The notes beneath the pieces were generated by a model. It was not told the DNA's origin. It was given only the letters and a program-made list of their open reading frames with translations, and ran no database searches. From Lachnospiraceae bacterium (GTDB lineage Bacteria > Bacillota > Clostridia > Lachnospirales > Lachnospiraceae): 6,172 nt of DNA. This document shows, one piece after another, positions 6,167-6,172 of the stretch (its first letter is position 1; every line of letters begins with the position of its first letter). The stretch is taken from assembly GCA_021204285.1 (NCBI GenBank), contig JAJPZP010000190.1, positions 1-6,172 on the forward strand. The letters run 5' to 3'. The translations under genes were made by a program, and so were the position numbers.

Positions 6167-6172
6167 CTCAAT

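Overview
This window looks like a piece of the chromosome of an anaerobic Firmicute, most likely a gut Clostridia/Lachnospiraceae member. The clues are strong AGGAGG-type ribosome binding sites, intrinsic terminators, a group IIC intron end and an oxygen-sensitive Fe-S flavoenzyme of the 2-enoate reductase/BaiCD/BaiH type. The family assignments come from motifs I can read. The organism assignment is inference. All five genes lie on the minus strand, so the window is best read from right to left.

Right end (6172 to 4093): a short AT-rich control region holds a -10 box near the window edge and three overlapping inverted repeats. It precedes a 644-residue FMN/4Fe-4S/FAD ene-reductase. The gene upstream of this control region lies outside the window.

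Middle (4062 to 1812): three more genes follow with gaps of only 21 to 30 bases. Two are paralogous short-chain dehydrogenases and one is a small polytopic membrane protein. A strong intrinsic terminator (1748 to 1791) closes the set. Together they look like one operon for a small alicyclic or unsaturated carbonyl compound: the membrane protein may move it, the dehydrogenases interconvert hydroxyl and keto groups, and the flavoenzyme reduces (or in reverse forms) a conjugated C=C bond. This logic is known from gut steroid and bile-acid pathways, but the sequence does not reveal the substrate.

Left part (1721 to 1): gltX (glutamyl-tRNA synthetase) has its own near-consensus promoter, a GC-rich structured leader and a 15-bp hairpin downstream of its stop. 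Seven bases beyond that hairpin, the last 50 bases of the window match the 5' end of a group IIC intron running leftwards out of the window. That is the expected insertion site for this intron class.
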